A stretch of DNA of 64,000 bases from Xanthomonas hortorum pv. cynarae. Lineage in GTDB: Bacteria; Pseudomonadota; Gammaproteobacteria; Xanthomonadales; Xanthomonadaceae. Positions within the stretch are counted from its first letter, which is position 1; each line of letters starts with the position of its first letter. The notes beneath the pieces were generated by a model, which saw only the letters and a program-made list of their open reading frames with translations, did no database searches and was not told where the DNA came from. The position numbers and the translations under genes are program-made. Below are positions 1 to 9,058 of the stretch, one piece after another. The DNA lies in contig NZ_MDFM01000022.1 of NCBI RefSeq assembly GCF_002939985.1, forward strand, positions 21,745 through 85,744. The letters run 5' to 3'.

Positions 1-1260
1 GGCCACCGCCTGCAGCCGGCCGTCGAAGGCGGCCTGGGCGATCACGCGCTGCAGCGGCGCCAGCAGCTTGAAGTTGGCGGCGTGTGCAGCGATCGCGTCG
101 CGGTTGGCCTGGCTGTCCTGGTTGCCATCCATGCCGAACACCGAGAAACCGATCCCGCCCTGCCCCAGCACATGGAACAGATACGGCGCGGTCGCCGCCT
201 CGAAGCCGGTTTCCGACACCCAGGCCGGATTGTCCGGCCGCGCGTACTGGCCGATGACCTTGGTGTATTCGGTGTAATCGTTGGTATAGATATCGGTGCC
301 GATGAAGTCGATCGACGGCGTGGCAACACGCCACAGCGCGAACATGTTCACCGTCGCACCGCCGGACGGATAATCCAGGCCAGGATAGCGTTTGCCCTTG
401 TAGCGCAACCAGGTGTTGACGTAGAGCGGCAGCGGGTAGGCGCGCTTGCCGGCGGCGGCCACTTGTTCGATGTACGCGGCGGTGGCATGCGCATTGAAAG
501 CCTCGGCGGCTTCGGCACCGAACAGCTGCTGCCAGCTGCCCTGCGGTTTACCCAGCGCTTGCGCAATTGCGGCAGGCACGGGCTGCGCGAACGCCGCCTC
601 GCCGGCCGGGCCATGATCGCGCACAGTGCCGATCGCACCAGGCTCGTTTTCCACCTGCACCAGGATCACCGTGTGGCGGTCGCCATCGACCTTGCGCAGG
701 TGCTGCATCAACGCGGTGAACGCACGCGCATCGGCCTGTACGTTGGCGGCCACATGCGGAGAGAGAACATCCACCGGTTCGCCATTGGCATCGCGCATGC
801 GCGGATAGGTGGCCTCGTCGCGCTTGATCCATTCGGGGACGTAATGCATCTGGCCGTTCTTCCAGCTGCCGAACCACAACAACGCCACACGCAGACCACG
901 CTTGCGCGCGCCGGCAATCAAGGCATCCACATTGGCGGTATCGAAGCGGCCTGGCGATGGCTCGAACTGCTCCCAATACACCGGCGCTTCCACCGTGTTG
1001 GCGTGCAGCGCGACCACCTCGTCCAGCGCCTTGGGCAGCACCGCCGGCCAGGCGCTGGAGTTGTGCAGCTGTGCGGCCAGCACGGTGTACGGCGCGCCAT
1101 CGACGAACAGCGCATGGCGGCCGTTCTGGGTAACGAAGCGCGGCAGTTCTTCCGCGCTGGCCAGCAACGGCACACAACCAGTCAGCACAGCCAGCGACCA
1201 CAGCATGGCTGCGATGCGGCTGCGCGGCCGCGGCATCTTCAGGGCAAGCAAACACATCAT
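1..1260 (-). CDS. GH35-type beta-galactosidase, C-terminus beyond window
   Basis: The frame stays open for 420 codons to the first base of the window, so the C-terminus is missing. The N-terminus has basic residues and a hydrophobic stretch ending LLASAEE, consistent with a signal peptide and export. The protein then shows a TIM-barrel glycosidase pattern: an early segment with FVDGAPYTVLAAQLHNS, QVENEPG near residue 206 (candidate acid/base Glu) and SETGFE near residue 349 (candidate nucleophile). This fits GH35 (DUF5597-type) enzymes that remove terminal beta-galactose from plant glycans. The ATG overlaps the stop of the S9 peptidase gene (ATGA), so the two are probably co-translated. The natural substrate cannot be read from sequence; xyloglucan or arabinogalactan side chains are both possible. 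Confidence 0.8.
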   Translation of the reverse strand, partial: MMCLLALKMPRPRSRIAAMLWSLAVLTGCVPLLASAEELPRFVTQNGRHALFVDGAPYTVLAAQLHNSSAWPAVLPKALDEVVALHANTVEAPVYWEQFEPSPGRFDTANVDALIAGARKRGLRVALLWFGSWKNGQMHYVPEWIKRDEATYPRMRDANGEPVDVLSPHVAANVQADARAFTALMQHLRKVDGDRHTVILVQVENEPGAIGTVRDHGPAGEAAFAQPVPAAIAQALGKPQGSWQQLFGAEAAEAFNAHATAAYIEQVAAAGKRAYPLPLYVNTWLRYKGKRYPGLDYPSGGATVNMFALWRVATPSIDFIGTDIYTNDYTEYTKVIGQYARPDNPAWVSETGFEAATAPYLFHVLGQGGIGFSVFGMDGNQDSQANRDAIAAHAANFKLLAPLQRVIAQAAFDGRLQAVA

Positions 1261-3605
1261 CGCGCCTCCGACGTTAGTGAGTTCCAATGCGGTGTGAGTT
1301 CATGGCGCAGATGGCGCACGAAGAAGTCGTACTGGCGGCGCTGCACATAGTCGATCGGCCCGCTGGACCGGCCCACCGAATGCTCGCCGCCAGGCACGTT
1401 GAGCAGGTCGAAGTCCTTGCCGCTCTTGATCAACGCATCGACCACCTGCGCGGTGGAAGCCGGGTCCACATTGCTGTCCTGCTCGCCGACGATCAGCAGC
1501 AGATCGCCCTGCAGCTTGCCCGCATTGGCCACGCCCGAGGCCTGCGCATAGCTGGCATCCACCGGCCAACTCATCCACTGCTCGTTCCAGCTGATCTTGT
1601 CCATGCGGTTGTCGTAGCAACCGGCAAATGCCACGCCCACCTTGTAGAAATCCGGGTGCCGCTCGAGCGCACCCAGCGTGCTCTGCCCGCCGGCCGACGC
1701 GCCATAGATGCCGACCCGGCCGATATCGTAGGACGGATCTTTTGCGGCCAACGCGCGATGCCAGGCAATGCGATCGGGAAAGCCGGAATCGCCGAGGTTT
1801 TTCCACGCGACATCGTGAAAGGCCTTGGAGCGATTGGCGGTGCCCATGCCGTCGATCATCACCACGATAAAGCCCAGATCGGCCTGCGCCTGCATGCCGA
1901 TCTGCTTGTCGCCACCGGAGTGATAGCCGAACGGCCAGAATGTCTTGGGCACAAAGGAGTCGTGCGGTCCGGCGTAGATGTTCTCGATCACCGGATATTT
2001 CTTGCTGGGATCGTAATCGCGCGGGCGCACCACCATGCCCCAGATGTCGGTGCGCCCATCGCGGCCCTTGGCCACGAAGGTCTCCGGCGCGCGCCAGCCG
2101 GCTGCCAGCAACGTGTCGATGTTGCCCTGCTCCACTTGCTGCAGCAGTCGACCATCGATGGCGTGCAGCTCCATCACCGGCGGCAGATCCGGCCGCGAGT
2201 AGACATCGACGTAATGCCGGCCGTCGTCTGCAATCGCCACATCGTGATCGGCGTCGGTGTGGGTCAGCCGGGTCAACTGGCGGCCGTCGAAATCAACGCT
2301 GTAGAGCTGCCGGTAGTACGGGTCCTTGCCGGCATCCATGCCGCTGGCAGTGAACCAGATGCGCCGCTGCGCGTCGTCCACGCGCAGTACATCGCGCACG
2401 ATCCACGGCCCCTGGGTGATCTGCTCGATGATCGTGCTGTTGCGGCCGTCGTAAAGATACAGATGTCGCCACCCGTCACGTTCGGAAATCCACAGAACCT
2501 CGTTGCCGTGTGCGTCAACATCGTGGCGAAAACTGCGGTCGGCGTAGACGAAGGTGGGTGCATCCTCGCCGACCGCTACATGTGCACGCCCGGTGGCGGC
2601 ATCGACCGCGATCACGCGCATGCGCTGGAAGCCGCGCTGCACATACTCGAACGTCACACTGCGGCCATCGGCACGCCATTGCAGCGGCGACAGCTGATAA
2701 GGCGTATTGAACAGCACCGTGTCGACATCGGCCCGCGTGCCATCCAGCGCAAACAACACCGGCCGCTCCACATCCATCGCATCGCCGGGCTTGGGATACA
2801 GCTGGGTGTGCACGACCGGTTGACCGCCGCCCGCAGGCGCCGCTTCCACACGCGTGACACGGCGAGCAAGCCCGGGACGCACGCGATACACCGCCAGCCG
2901 CTGCGAATCCGGCGACCAGGCGATGCTCTCCGGATCGAAATAATCCTCTGCACGACCATCGGTGCTGAGCCGGGTCAGCTGCCCATCGGCAACGCGACGC
3001 AGGAGCAGATTCCAGCCATCGGCCAGCGCTTCCCAACGGCCATCGGGCGAACGACGTGGCGTGTTGTCGGCTGGCACTCCAGGGTCGCGCACCACACCGA
3101 AGCCGCGTGGACGTACCTGCGTACCGGCATCATCGCGTGCGCAGCGGTAGCTCGTCAGCGTGCAACGCCAGATCTCTTCGCCAAGCTCGAAGCGGATCGC
3201 AACGGCGTCACCCTCGCCGTCTTGTGCATACGTAAAGCGTTCGAACGGCAACTGCAGCGCCGTGTAGGTCTTACCGGTCGCCGCCTGCAATGCCTGCGCC
3301 ACGCGCAGTTGATCGAAGGCCTGTTTTTTCTGCAGCGTGGCGACGTCCATGCTGACAAAGGCGAATCCGCCAGGCACCGTCTTGCGATAATAAAACGCGC
3401 CGCTGTCCTTCCATTGCGCAGGCCACGCCACGTTCTCTGTCAGCGTGCTCCATTGTTCGCGCAAGCCCAGCGAGCGTTGGTAATCGGCAACGCTTGGCGC
3501 CGCCTGCGCAGCAGTCGATAGCACCACGATGCACGCAGCCAACCCATTCAAGCAGCCACGCAACCAGTGCGACACGCGCGCGTCACGGCGCAGCTCACTC
3601 GCCAT
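1257..3605 (-). CDS. Secreted S9 family (DPP IV-like) serine peptidase
   Basis: About 782 residues. The N-terminal hydrophobic segment ending in STAAQAA looks like a signal peptide. A beta-propeller-like middle part precedes a C-terminal alpha/beta-hydrolase domain with YGASAGGQ (catalytic Ser), GEQDSNVDP (Asp) and GGEHSVG (His), the order expected for prolyl oligopeptidase/DPP IV enzymes that cleave after proline. The frame is open further upstream, but this ATG is preceded by a strong GGAGGAGG ribosome site. It overlaps the end of the permease gene by 11 bases, and its stop overlaps the GH35 start. The canonical GWSYGG nucleophile motif is GASAGG here. A role in cutting proline-rich peptides for uptake is inferred from the neighbours. 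Confidence 0.85.
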   Translation of the reverse strand: MASELRRDARVSHWLRGCLNGLAACIVVLSTAAQAAPSVADYQRSLGLREQWSTLTENVAWPAQWKDSGAFYYRKTVPGGFAFVSMDVATLQKKQAFDQLRVAQALQAATGKTYTALQLPFERFTYAQDGEGDAVAIRFELGEEIWRCTLTSYRCARDDAGTQVRPRGFGVVRDPGVPADNTPRRSPDGRWEALADGWNLLLRRVADGQLTRLSTDGRAEDYFDPESIAWSPDSQRLAVYRVRPGLARRVTRVEAAPAGGGQPVVHTQLYPKPGDAMDVERPVLFALDGTRADVDTVLFNTPYQLSPLQWRADGRSVTFEYVQRGFQRMRVIAVDAATGRAHVAVGEDAPTFVYADRSFRHDVDAHGNEVLWISERDGWRHLYLYDGRNSTIIEQITQGPWIVRDVLRVDDAQRRIWFTASGMDAGKDPYYRQLYSVDFDGRQLTRLTHTDADHDVAIADDGRHYVDVYSRPDLPPVMELHAIDGRLLQQVEQGNIDTLLAAGWRAPETFVAKGRDGRTDIWGMVVRPRDYDPSKKYPVIENIYAGPHDSFVPKTFWPFGYHSGGDKQIGMQAQADLGFIVVMIDGMGTANRSKAFHDVAWKNLGDSGFPDRIAWHRALAAKDPSYDIGRVGIYGASAGGQSTLGALERHPDFYKVGVAFAGCYDNRMDKISWNEQWMSWPVDASYAQASGVANAGKLQGDLLLIVGEQDSNVDPASTAQVVDALIKSGKDFDLLNVPGGEHSVGRSSGPIDYVQRRQYDFFVRHLRHELTPHWNSLTSEAR

Positions 3606-5181
3606 CGTCCTCCTCCAAGGCCAGCTCATCGCTACGCAAACCACTCCGCGCGCCCCAGTGGTAAATGAAGAATGCAATCACTGCCACGCTCAAGGTATCG
3701 AACGGATGCGCGATCCAGCCATGGCCACCGAACGTACCGGCCCACGACACCGCCATCACCAGCATGAAGAACACGATCAACCACAGCGATGCACGCACCT
3801 GCCGCAGCAAGCGTGCACGGCCCTCGCGTGAGGGCAAGCGATACAGCACGTACAGCACGAACGCGAGCACCTGCAGACCGAGCAACCACGACAAGGTGGG
3901 CCAGGTGGACCAGTAGATGATCAAGGCCGCGACAATGAACGACAACGGCCCCAGCACCGCAAAACCACGCACCCGGAACGGCCGCGGCAGGTCCGGCGCG
4001 CTGCGGCGCAACGCGGCCACGGTGACCGGCGCCACTGTATAGCTCAGCACCAGCGCGGCCGAGACCACGCCGATCAAGGTCTCCCACGAGGGAAACGGCA
4101 ACGTCCAGAAGATCGACAGACCCAGGCTCAACCACAACGCTGGTCGCGGAATGCCCGATTGCGGATCCACCCGCGTCAGCACCGGCAAGAACCCGCCGCT
4201 ACGCGCCCAGCCGTACACCACGCGCGGGGTGGCATTCATGTAGATATTGCCGGTGCCGCTGGGCGACACCATCGCATCGCAGATCACCAACGCAGCCAAC
4301 CACGCCATGCCCAGGGCCAGCGCGATGTCGTGATACGGCAGTGCAAACACCTTGTCGATACCGCTCCACCCCGGCGCCAATTGCGCAGCCGGAATGCTGC
4401 CCAGAAACGCCAGCTGCAACAGCACGTAGATCACCGTGGACAGCGCTACCGACAGGATCAACGCGATCGGAATATTGCGCTGCGGGTCGCGCACCTCGCT
4501 GGCCACCGACACGATCGGCGTCAAGCCCAGGTAGGCGAAGATGATGCCGCCAGCCGAGATCGCCGCTTCCACCCCGGCCATGCCCGAAGGCGCAAACCCG
4601 TGCACAGTCAGGTTGCCCGGATTGAAGTGCTTCATCAGCAGCACGATCACCAGGATCGGCACCAGAAACTTGAACACGCTGACGATGTTGTTGGCCAACG
4701 CAAAGGTCTTGACGCTGAAATAGTTGAGCAGGAAAAACAGCAGCAGCAAAGCCAGCTGTACCAACCAACCCCAGATGCTTGGGTGCGAGCCGTTGGCCTG
4801 ATTGAGCACTGGAAACCACGCCGCCGCATATTGGCGCGCAGCTTCCACTTCGATCGCGATCAAACTGGAAAACGCGATCAAGGTGATGAAGCCGGTCAAC
4901 GAACCGAGCAAGGCGCCATGCGAATACTCCGGGTAGCGCACCACCCCGCCGGCACGCGGTAATGCCGCGCCTAGTTCGCAATACACCAGCCCCAGCAGCA
5001 GCACTGCGGTGCCACCGAGTATCCACGACAGGATGCCGGCCGGCCCGGCGATGGAAGAGACATGGCTGGCCGAAAACAGCCAGCCCGACCCGAAGATCGA
5101 ACCCAGCCCGATAAAGGTCAGGTCGGTCAGGCTGAGTCGCTTGTGGAACTTGCCTTGCGTGGTTGCACCGTGTGTGGTCAT
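3595..5181 (-). CDS. APC superfamily amino-acid permease
   Basis: 528 residues with about 12 to 14 hydrophobic segments. TM1 contains GLGSIFGSGWLFSA, matching the unwound substrate-binding helix of APC transporters. TM2 and TM3 follow, with ELGAALPRAGG, another hallmark of the family. It should import an amino acid or small peptide by proton or cation coupling across the inner membrane. The gene lies between two DUF885 genes (66 bases upstream) and the S9 peptidase (overlapping start), so it is probably part of the same transcript. The context suggests proline, hydroxyproline or a short peptide as cargo, but nothing in the sequence fixes the substrate. The C-terminal 20 residues are acidic (EEDDGE). 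Confidence 0.85.
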   Translation of the reverse strand: MTTHGATTQGKFHKRLSLTDLTFIGLGSIFGSGWLFSASHVSSIAGPAGILSWILGGTAVLLLGLVYCELGAALPRAGGVVRYPEYSHGALLGSLTGFITLIAFSSLIAIEVEAARQYAAAWFPVLNQANGSHPSIWGWLVQLALLLLFFLLNYFSVKTFALANNIVSVFKFLVPILVIVLLMKHFNPGNLTVHGFAPSGMAGVEAAISAGGIIFAYLGLTPIVSVASEVRDPQRNIPIALILSVALSTVIYVLLQLAFLGSIPAAQLAPGWSGIDKVFALPYHDIALALGMAWLAALVICDAMVSPSGTGNIYMNATPRVVYGWARSGGFLPVLTRVDPQSGIPRPALWLSLGLSIFWTLPFPSWETLIGVVSAALVLSYTVAPVTVAALRRSAPDLPRPFRVRGFAVLGPLSFIVAALIIYWSTWPTLSWLLGLQVLAFVLYVLYRLPSREGRARLLRQVRASLWLIVFFMLVMAVSWAGTFGGHGWIAHPFDTLSVAVIAFFIYHWGARSGLRSDELALEEDDGE

Positions 5182-5247
5182 TCGTCGCCCCGAAGAGTGG
5201 AAAGCGCGGTTGCTGTTGCGAAAAAACGTCAGCCGGTTTTGCGTGGA

Positions 5248-7128
5248 TCAGTCGCTGGCAGCCACCTTGGCATCTGCCGCCGGTGACTCGGCAGCGTCTT
5301 CGGCGGCATACGGCGAGACACCACCATCGGCAATGAACCGGTCGATGCGCGCCTCCAGCACCGGCAGCGGCACCGAGCCGGTCTGCAGTACCGCGTCGTG
5401 GAAATGGCGCAGGTCGAATGTCTCGCCCAAGGCGGCTTCGGCCTTGCGACGCAACTCAAGAATTTTCAGTTCACCCAGGTAGTACGACAACGCCTGCCCC
5501 GGCCAGGCGATATAGCGATCCACCTCGGTGGTGACTTCGTGTTCGCTCAAGGCAGTGTTGTCGCGCAGATAGGCCTGCGCCTGCGCGCGCGTCCATCCTT
5601 TGTGGTGGATGCCGGTGTCGATCACCAAACGGCAGGCGCGCCACATCTGATAAGTGAGATAACCGAAGCGGTCGTAGGGCGTGTCGTACATGCCCATTTC
5701 CTGGCCCAGATACTCCGAGTACAAGGCCCAGCCCTCGCCATAGGCGGAGATGAACCCATAGCGGCGGAACTCCGGTAGGCCTTGCGCTTCTGCCGCCAGC
5801 GGCATTTGCAGTGCGTGGCCGGGCGATGACTCGTGCAACGTCAATGCGGTCAGGTTGTACAACGGCCGCGATGGCAGGTTGTAGGTGTTGACCAGATAAA
5901 TGCCGGGACCGCCACGGCCGCCGGTATAGAACGGCGCCAATTCCGGCGGCACCGGCTCGATCGCAAAGCGTCGGCGCGGCAGCCGGCCGATGTAATCGCC
6001 CACCTTGGCATCCACGCGCTTGGCGATCCATGCAGCCTGTTTGAGCAATTCTTCCGGCGTCTTGGCATAGAACTGCGGGTCGCTGCGCAGGAAATGCAGG
6101 AACGCAGGAAACACCGCCTGCCCGGCCGGCGGTTTGAAGCCGCTGGCGACGATGGTCTCATCCATCTGCGTGCGCAGCTTGGCCACTTCCTGCAAACCGA
6201 TCTGATGGATCTGATCGGGGCTCAACTCGAGCGTGGTGAACTCGCGGATCTGCGCGCGGTAGTAGGCCTGGCCATCCGGCAATGCCTCGCCGGCCAGCGT
6301 GGTGCGTGCGCGCGGCTGGTACTCGTTACGGATGAAGTCCAGCAGCTTGGCGTAGGCCGGTAGCACCTGCGCATCGATGGTCTGCACTGCTTGTTGCCGC
6401 AGTTGCGCCTGTACCTCGGCCGGCAGCGTCGCCGGCATCTGCTTGAACGGTGCGTAAAACGGGTTGGCCTCGCCCTTGGCTTGCACCACATCGGCGATGG
6501 ACTGATCGCGTCCGGTCAGTGTCACCTTGGGCTGGCTGAAACCACGCGCCAGGCCGGCACGCATATTGTCGGTGTGTTCGGCGAAATAGCGCGGGATATC
6601 GGCCAGCATCTTCAGATAGCGCTGGTAGTCCTCGCGCGTGCGCAACTTGGCCTCGGCGCTGAAGCCCAGATCGCTCCAGAACGCCGAGTCGCTGTTGAAC
6701 GGCATTTCCCAGGCGCGGAAATGCTGCTGATCCAGCAGCACCAGCAACTGTTGCCGATACACCTGATAACTCACCTGATCTTCGGCCGGCAACTGCGCGA
6801 TAGGGATCGCGTCCAGTTCCTTCAACGCCTGCTGCCAGTATGCGGTGCGCAGGTTTTGCGTGGCCACATCGACCTTGGGCAGGTGGTCGGACTGCCTGTC
6901 CTGGGTGGCCTGGTTGTCTTCATCCACCGCGCCGGACAACTGCGCCTGCCGCCAACGCCATTCGCGCGTGTATAGCGCTTTGAAGTGTGCGGCTGCTGCG
7001 TTCTGCGTGGCGGTGTTCTGCGTGGCGGCGACCGGCTCGGCAGCCTGGGCGGTCGCGGCAACGCCGCTCACGCTTGCGGCAATCAACACACTCAATGCAC
7101 TCGCGCGTAAAACGCTGCTCGTCTTCAT
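5248..7128 (-). CDS. DUF885 family exported protein, copy 1
   Basis: About 626 residues, starting MKTSSVLRAS with a signal peptide that ends in an Ala-rich AxA site and no lipobox. The C-terminal half carries the DUF885 signature, with HESSPGHALQ followed by EGWALYSEYLGQEMG. This resembles a zinc-binding His/Glu arrangement, and the family is often annotated as probable metallo-carboxypeptidase, although biochemical proof is thin. The frame is open 13 codons further upstream, but the chosen ATG overlaps the stop of the next gene (ATGA). It forms a tandem pair with the lipoprotein paralogue upstream. A periplasmic peptidase role is inferred from the surrounding peptidases and permease. Confidence 0.8.
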   Translation of the reverse strand: MKTSSVLRASALSVLIAASVSGVAATAQAAEPVAATQNTATQNAAAAHFKALYTREWRWRQAQLSGAVDEDNQATQDRQSDHLPKVDVATQNLRTAYWQQALKELDAIPIAQLPAEDQVSYQVYRQQLLVLLDQQHFRAWEMPFNSDSAFWSDLGFSAEAKLRTREDYQRYLKMLADIPRYFAEHTDNMRAGLARGFSQPKVTLTGRDQSIADVVQAKGEANPFYAPFKQMPATLPAEVQAQLRQQAVQTIDAQVLPAYAKLLDFIRNEYQPRARTTLAGEALPDGQAYYRAQIREFTTLELSPDQIHQIGLQEVAKLRTQMDETIVASGFKPPAGQAVFPAFLHFLRSDPQFYAKTPEELLKQAAWIAKRVDAKVGDYIGRLPRRRFAIEPVPPELAPFYTGGRGGPGIYLVNTYNLPSRPLYNLTALTLHESSPGHALQMPLAAEAQGLPEFRRYGFISAYGEGWALYSEYLGQEMGMYDTPYDRFGYLTYQMWRACRLVIDTGIHHKGWTRAQAQAYLRDNTALSEHEVTTEVDRYIAWPGQALSYYLGELKILELRRKAEAALGETFDLRHFHDAVLQTGSVPLPVLEARIDRFIADGGVSPYAAEDAAESPAADAKVAASD

Positions 7129-8942
7129 CCGCGTGCCTCCGGCGCAGCTTTGGCCTGTGCAATCCACTGCCGCACGCGTTGCTGCAACATCGCCAGCGGC
7201 ATCGCGCCACCGCCCAGCACCGCATCATGGAAGGCGCGCACGTCGAAGCGAGCGCCGAGTTCTTTTTCGGCTTCCGCACGCAGCGCCAGAATCTGCAACT
7301 GACCCAGTTTGTACCCAAGCGCCTGACCCGGCCAGACGATATAGCGGTCGGTTTCGGACTGGATGCTGGGCTCGTCGTCGGAAGGATGCGCGTGGAAAAA
7401 ATCCACCATCTGCTGGCGATTCCAATGCTTGTAATGCACGCCGGTGTCGAGCACCAGGCGGTTGGCCCGCAACAACTCGCCGGAGAGGCGACCGTAATCG
7501 TTGTACGGGTCCTTGAAGAAGCCGATCTCCTTGCCCAGCCGCTCGGCATACAGCGCCCAGCCTTCGATATAGGCGTTGTAGCCGGCCTGCTGGCGGAACG
7601 GCGGCAACGGCAGCGTCTGCGCAAGCGAGATCTGCAGGTGATGGCCTGGCACGCCCTCGTGATACGCGGTCGTTTCGATATTGACCAGCGTGCGGCTGGC
7701 GAAGTCGCTGGTATTGACCTTCACGATCGCCGGCTTGGTGCCTTCCGGATTGCTCTGCCAGTATTCGGCGCCGGGCGCGCTGCGCCGGAATGCCGGCATC
7801 GCCTGTACGTCCAGCGGCGTTTTCGGCAGGTGGCCGAACAGCTTGGGCAGCTCCGGCTGCATCGCGGCGATGTACTGGCGGTACTGCTGCAGGATCTGCT
7901 CGCTGGAAGTGGCGAAGTGGCGGTTGTCGGTGTCCACCGCCTTGCGGAAGCTGGCCAGATCCGCAAAGCCCTGCGCCTTGGCGATCACGGTCATCTCGCC
8001 TTCGATGCGCGCGACTTCCTTCAGGCCGATCTGATGGATCTCCTCCGGTGCCATGTCGGTGGTGGTCTGGGTATGGATCGCGTAGCGATAGCGACGCTCG
8101 CCATCGGGCAGCGACCACACACCTTCCTGCGCGCGCCCTTGTGCGGCGTATTCGTCGCGCACGAACGCGGCCAACTTGCCGTAGGCCGGGCGTACCTGTT
8201 GCTCGATCGCAGCGAGTAATTGTTTGCGCAGCGCGTCGCGCTGGTCGGCCGGCACGGCGACGTCGAGTTTTTTCAGCGGCGAGGCGAACGGGCTCTGCTC
8301 GCCGGTCAGCGCGGCGATCTTGTCGATCTGCTCGGGCAGGCGCTCCAGCAGATATCGCGGCTGCACCAGGCCCTCCTTCGCGCCCTGGCGCGACAACGCG
8401 ATCACCTGGTCGATCACCGTTGGAATCGTCTGCAGGCGCTTGATGTAGTCCTGATAATCCTTGGCGTTTTCGAACGGAAACGCATCGCCATAGCCTGCCA
8501 ACCCCAACTGGATGCCGCCGATCGGCTCCAGCGGCATCGCATAGGTTTTCAGGTCGATGCCTTCCAGCTTGTCGCGTAATTGGCCGAGCATCATCTGCAG
8601 GCTGAGCTGGCGTTGCTCGTCCAGCGCCTTGCTGTCGATCGCCTCGAACTGCTTGAGCAGCCCGGCAGTGGCGGTGCGTTCTGCTTGCACGGCCTCAAGC
8701 GAATAGTCGCTCCAACGATCATTGTAACGTTTGTCGCCGATGATGCTGGCGAACTCCGGGTTGTGCTGCAGCTGGTACTGCCATTGTTTGTCCAGCAGCG
8801 CGTCGAAGGCCTTGGCGGCTTGCTCGCCGGTTGGCGCAGGCGTGGCCGCAGCTGCCGTCTCCGCTGCGGGCGGCGCCGGCTTGCAGGCAGTGAACAATGC
8901 GGCGGCCAGCAGGCCGATGGCGACAGGACGCAGGTGGTTCAT
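7125..8942 (-). CDS. DUF885 family lipoprotein, copy 2
   Basis: 605 residues. The N-terminus MNHLRPVAIGLLAAALFTACKP contains a lipobox (FTAC), so it should be a periplasm-facing lipoprotein. A low-complexity Ala/Pro linker follows. The DUF885 core contains AYHEGVPGHHLQ and EGWALYAERLGKEIG, the same two motifs as its downstream paralogue. The stop overlaps the ATG of copy 1 (ATGA), so the pair is translationally coupled. One copy is membrane-anchored and the other freely exported, which suggests division of labour rather than simple redundancy. Upstream lies a 116-base gap holding a palindromic repeat, so this may be the first gene of its own transcript. Confidence 0.82.
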   Translation of the reverse strand: MNHLRPVAIGLLAAALFTACKPAPPAAETAAAATPAPTGEQAAKAFDALLDKQWQYQLQHNPEFASIIGDKRYNDRWSDYSLEAVQAERTATAGLLKQFEAIDSKALDEQRQLSLQMMLGQLRDKLEGIDLKTYAMPLEPIGGIQLGLAGYGDAFPFENAKDYQDYIKRLQTIPTVIDQVIALSRQGAKEGLVQPRYLLERLPEQIDKIAALTGEQSPFASPLKKLDVAVPADQRDALRKQLLAAIEQQVRPAYGKLAAFVRDEYAAQGRAQEGVWSLPDGERRYRYAIHTQTTTDMAPEEIHQIGLKEVARIEGEMTVIAKAQGFADLASFRKAVDTDNRHFATSSEQILQQYRQYIAAMQPELPKLFGHLPKTPLDVQAMPAFRRSAPGAEYWQSNPEGTKPAIVKVNTSDFASRTLVNIETTAYHEGVPGHHLQISLAQTLPLPPFRQQAGYNAYIEGWALYAERLGKEIGFFKDPYNDYGRLSGELLRANRLVLDTGVHYKHWNRQQMVDFFHAHPSDDEPSIQSETDRYIVWPGQALGYKLGQLQILALRAEAEKELGARFDVRAFHDAVLGGGAMPLAMLQQRVRQWIAQAKAAPEARG

Positions 8943-8970
8943 GCAGTTACTCCAAGATGCAATGGCGACT

Positions 8971-9036
8971 GTAGGAGCGCGCCTGAGCGCGACGGCTTTT
9001 ATCGGGAATGCCCGTCGCGCCCGGGTGCGCTCCTAC
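8971..9036. repeat. Dispersed GTAGGAGCG palindromic repeat, copy 1
   Basis: An imperfect inverted repeat begins GTAGGAGCGCGCC and ends GGGTGCGCTCCTAC, with inner arms GCGCGACGG and CCGTCGCGC. A closely related element occurs at 29348-29416. Such REP-like hairpins are common in Xanthomonas intergenic spacers. Here it separates the prolidase gene from the DUF885 pair and could act as a transcript-end or stabilising hairpin, though no T-run follows. Confidence 0.75.
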
Positions 9037-9058
9037 GGATGCGTGAGCCTGTGAAGGC

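Noticed and set aside
1287..3521. 744-codon plus-strand frame opposite the S9 peptidase
   Set aside because: Composition is typical of antisense frames and the minus-strand peptidase is fully supported by its catalytic motifs.
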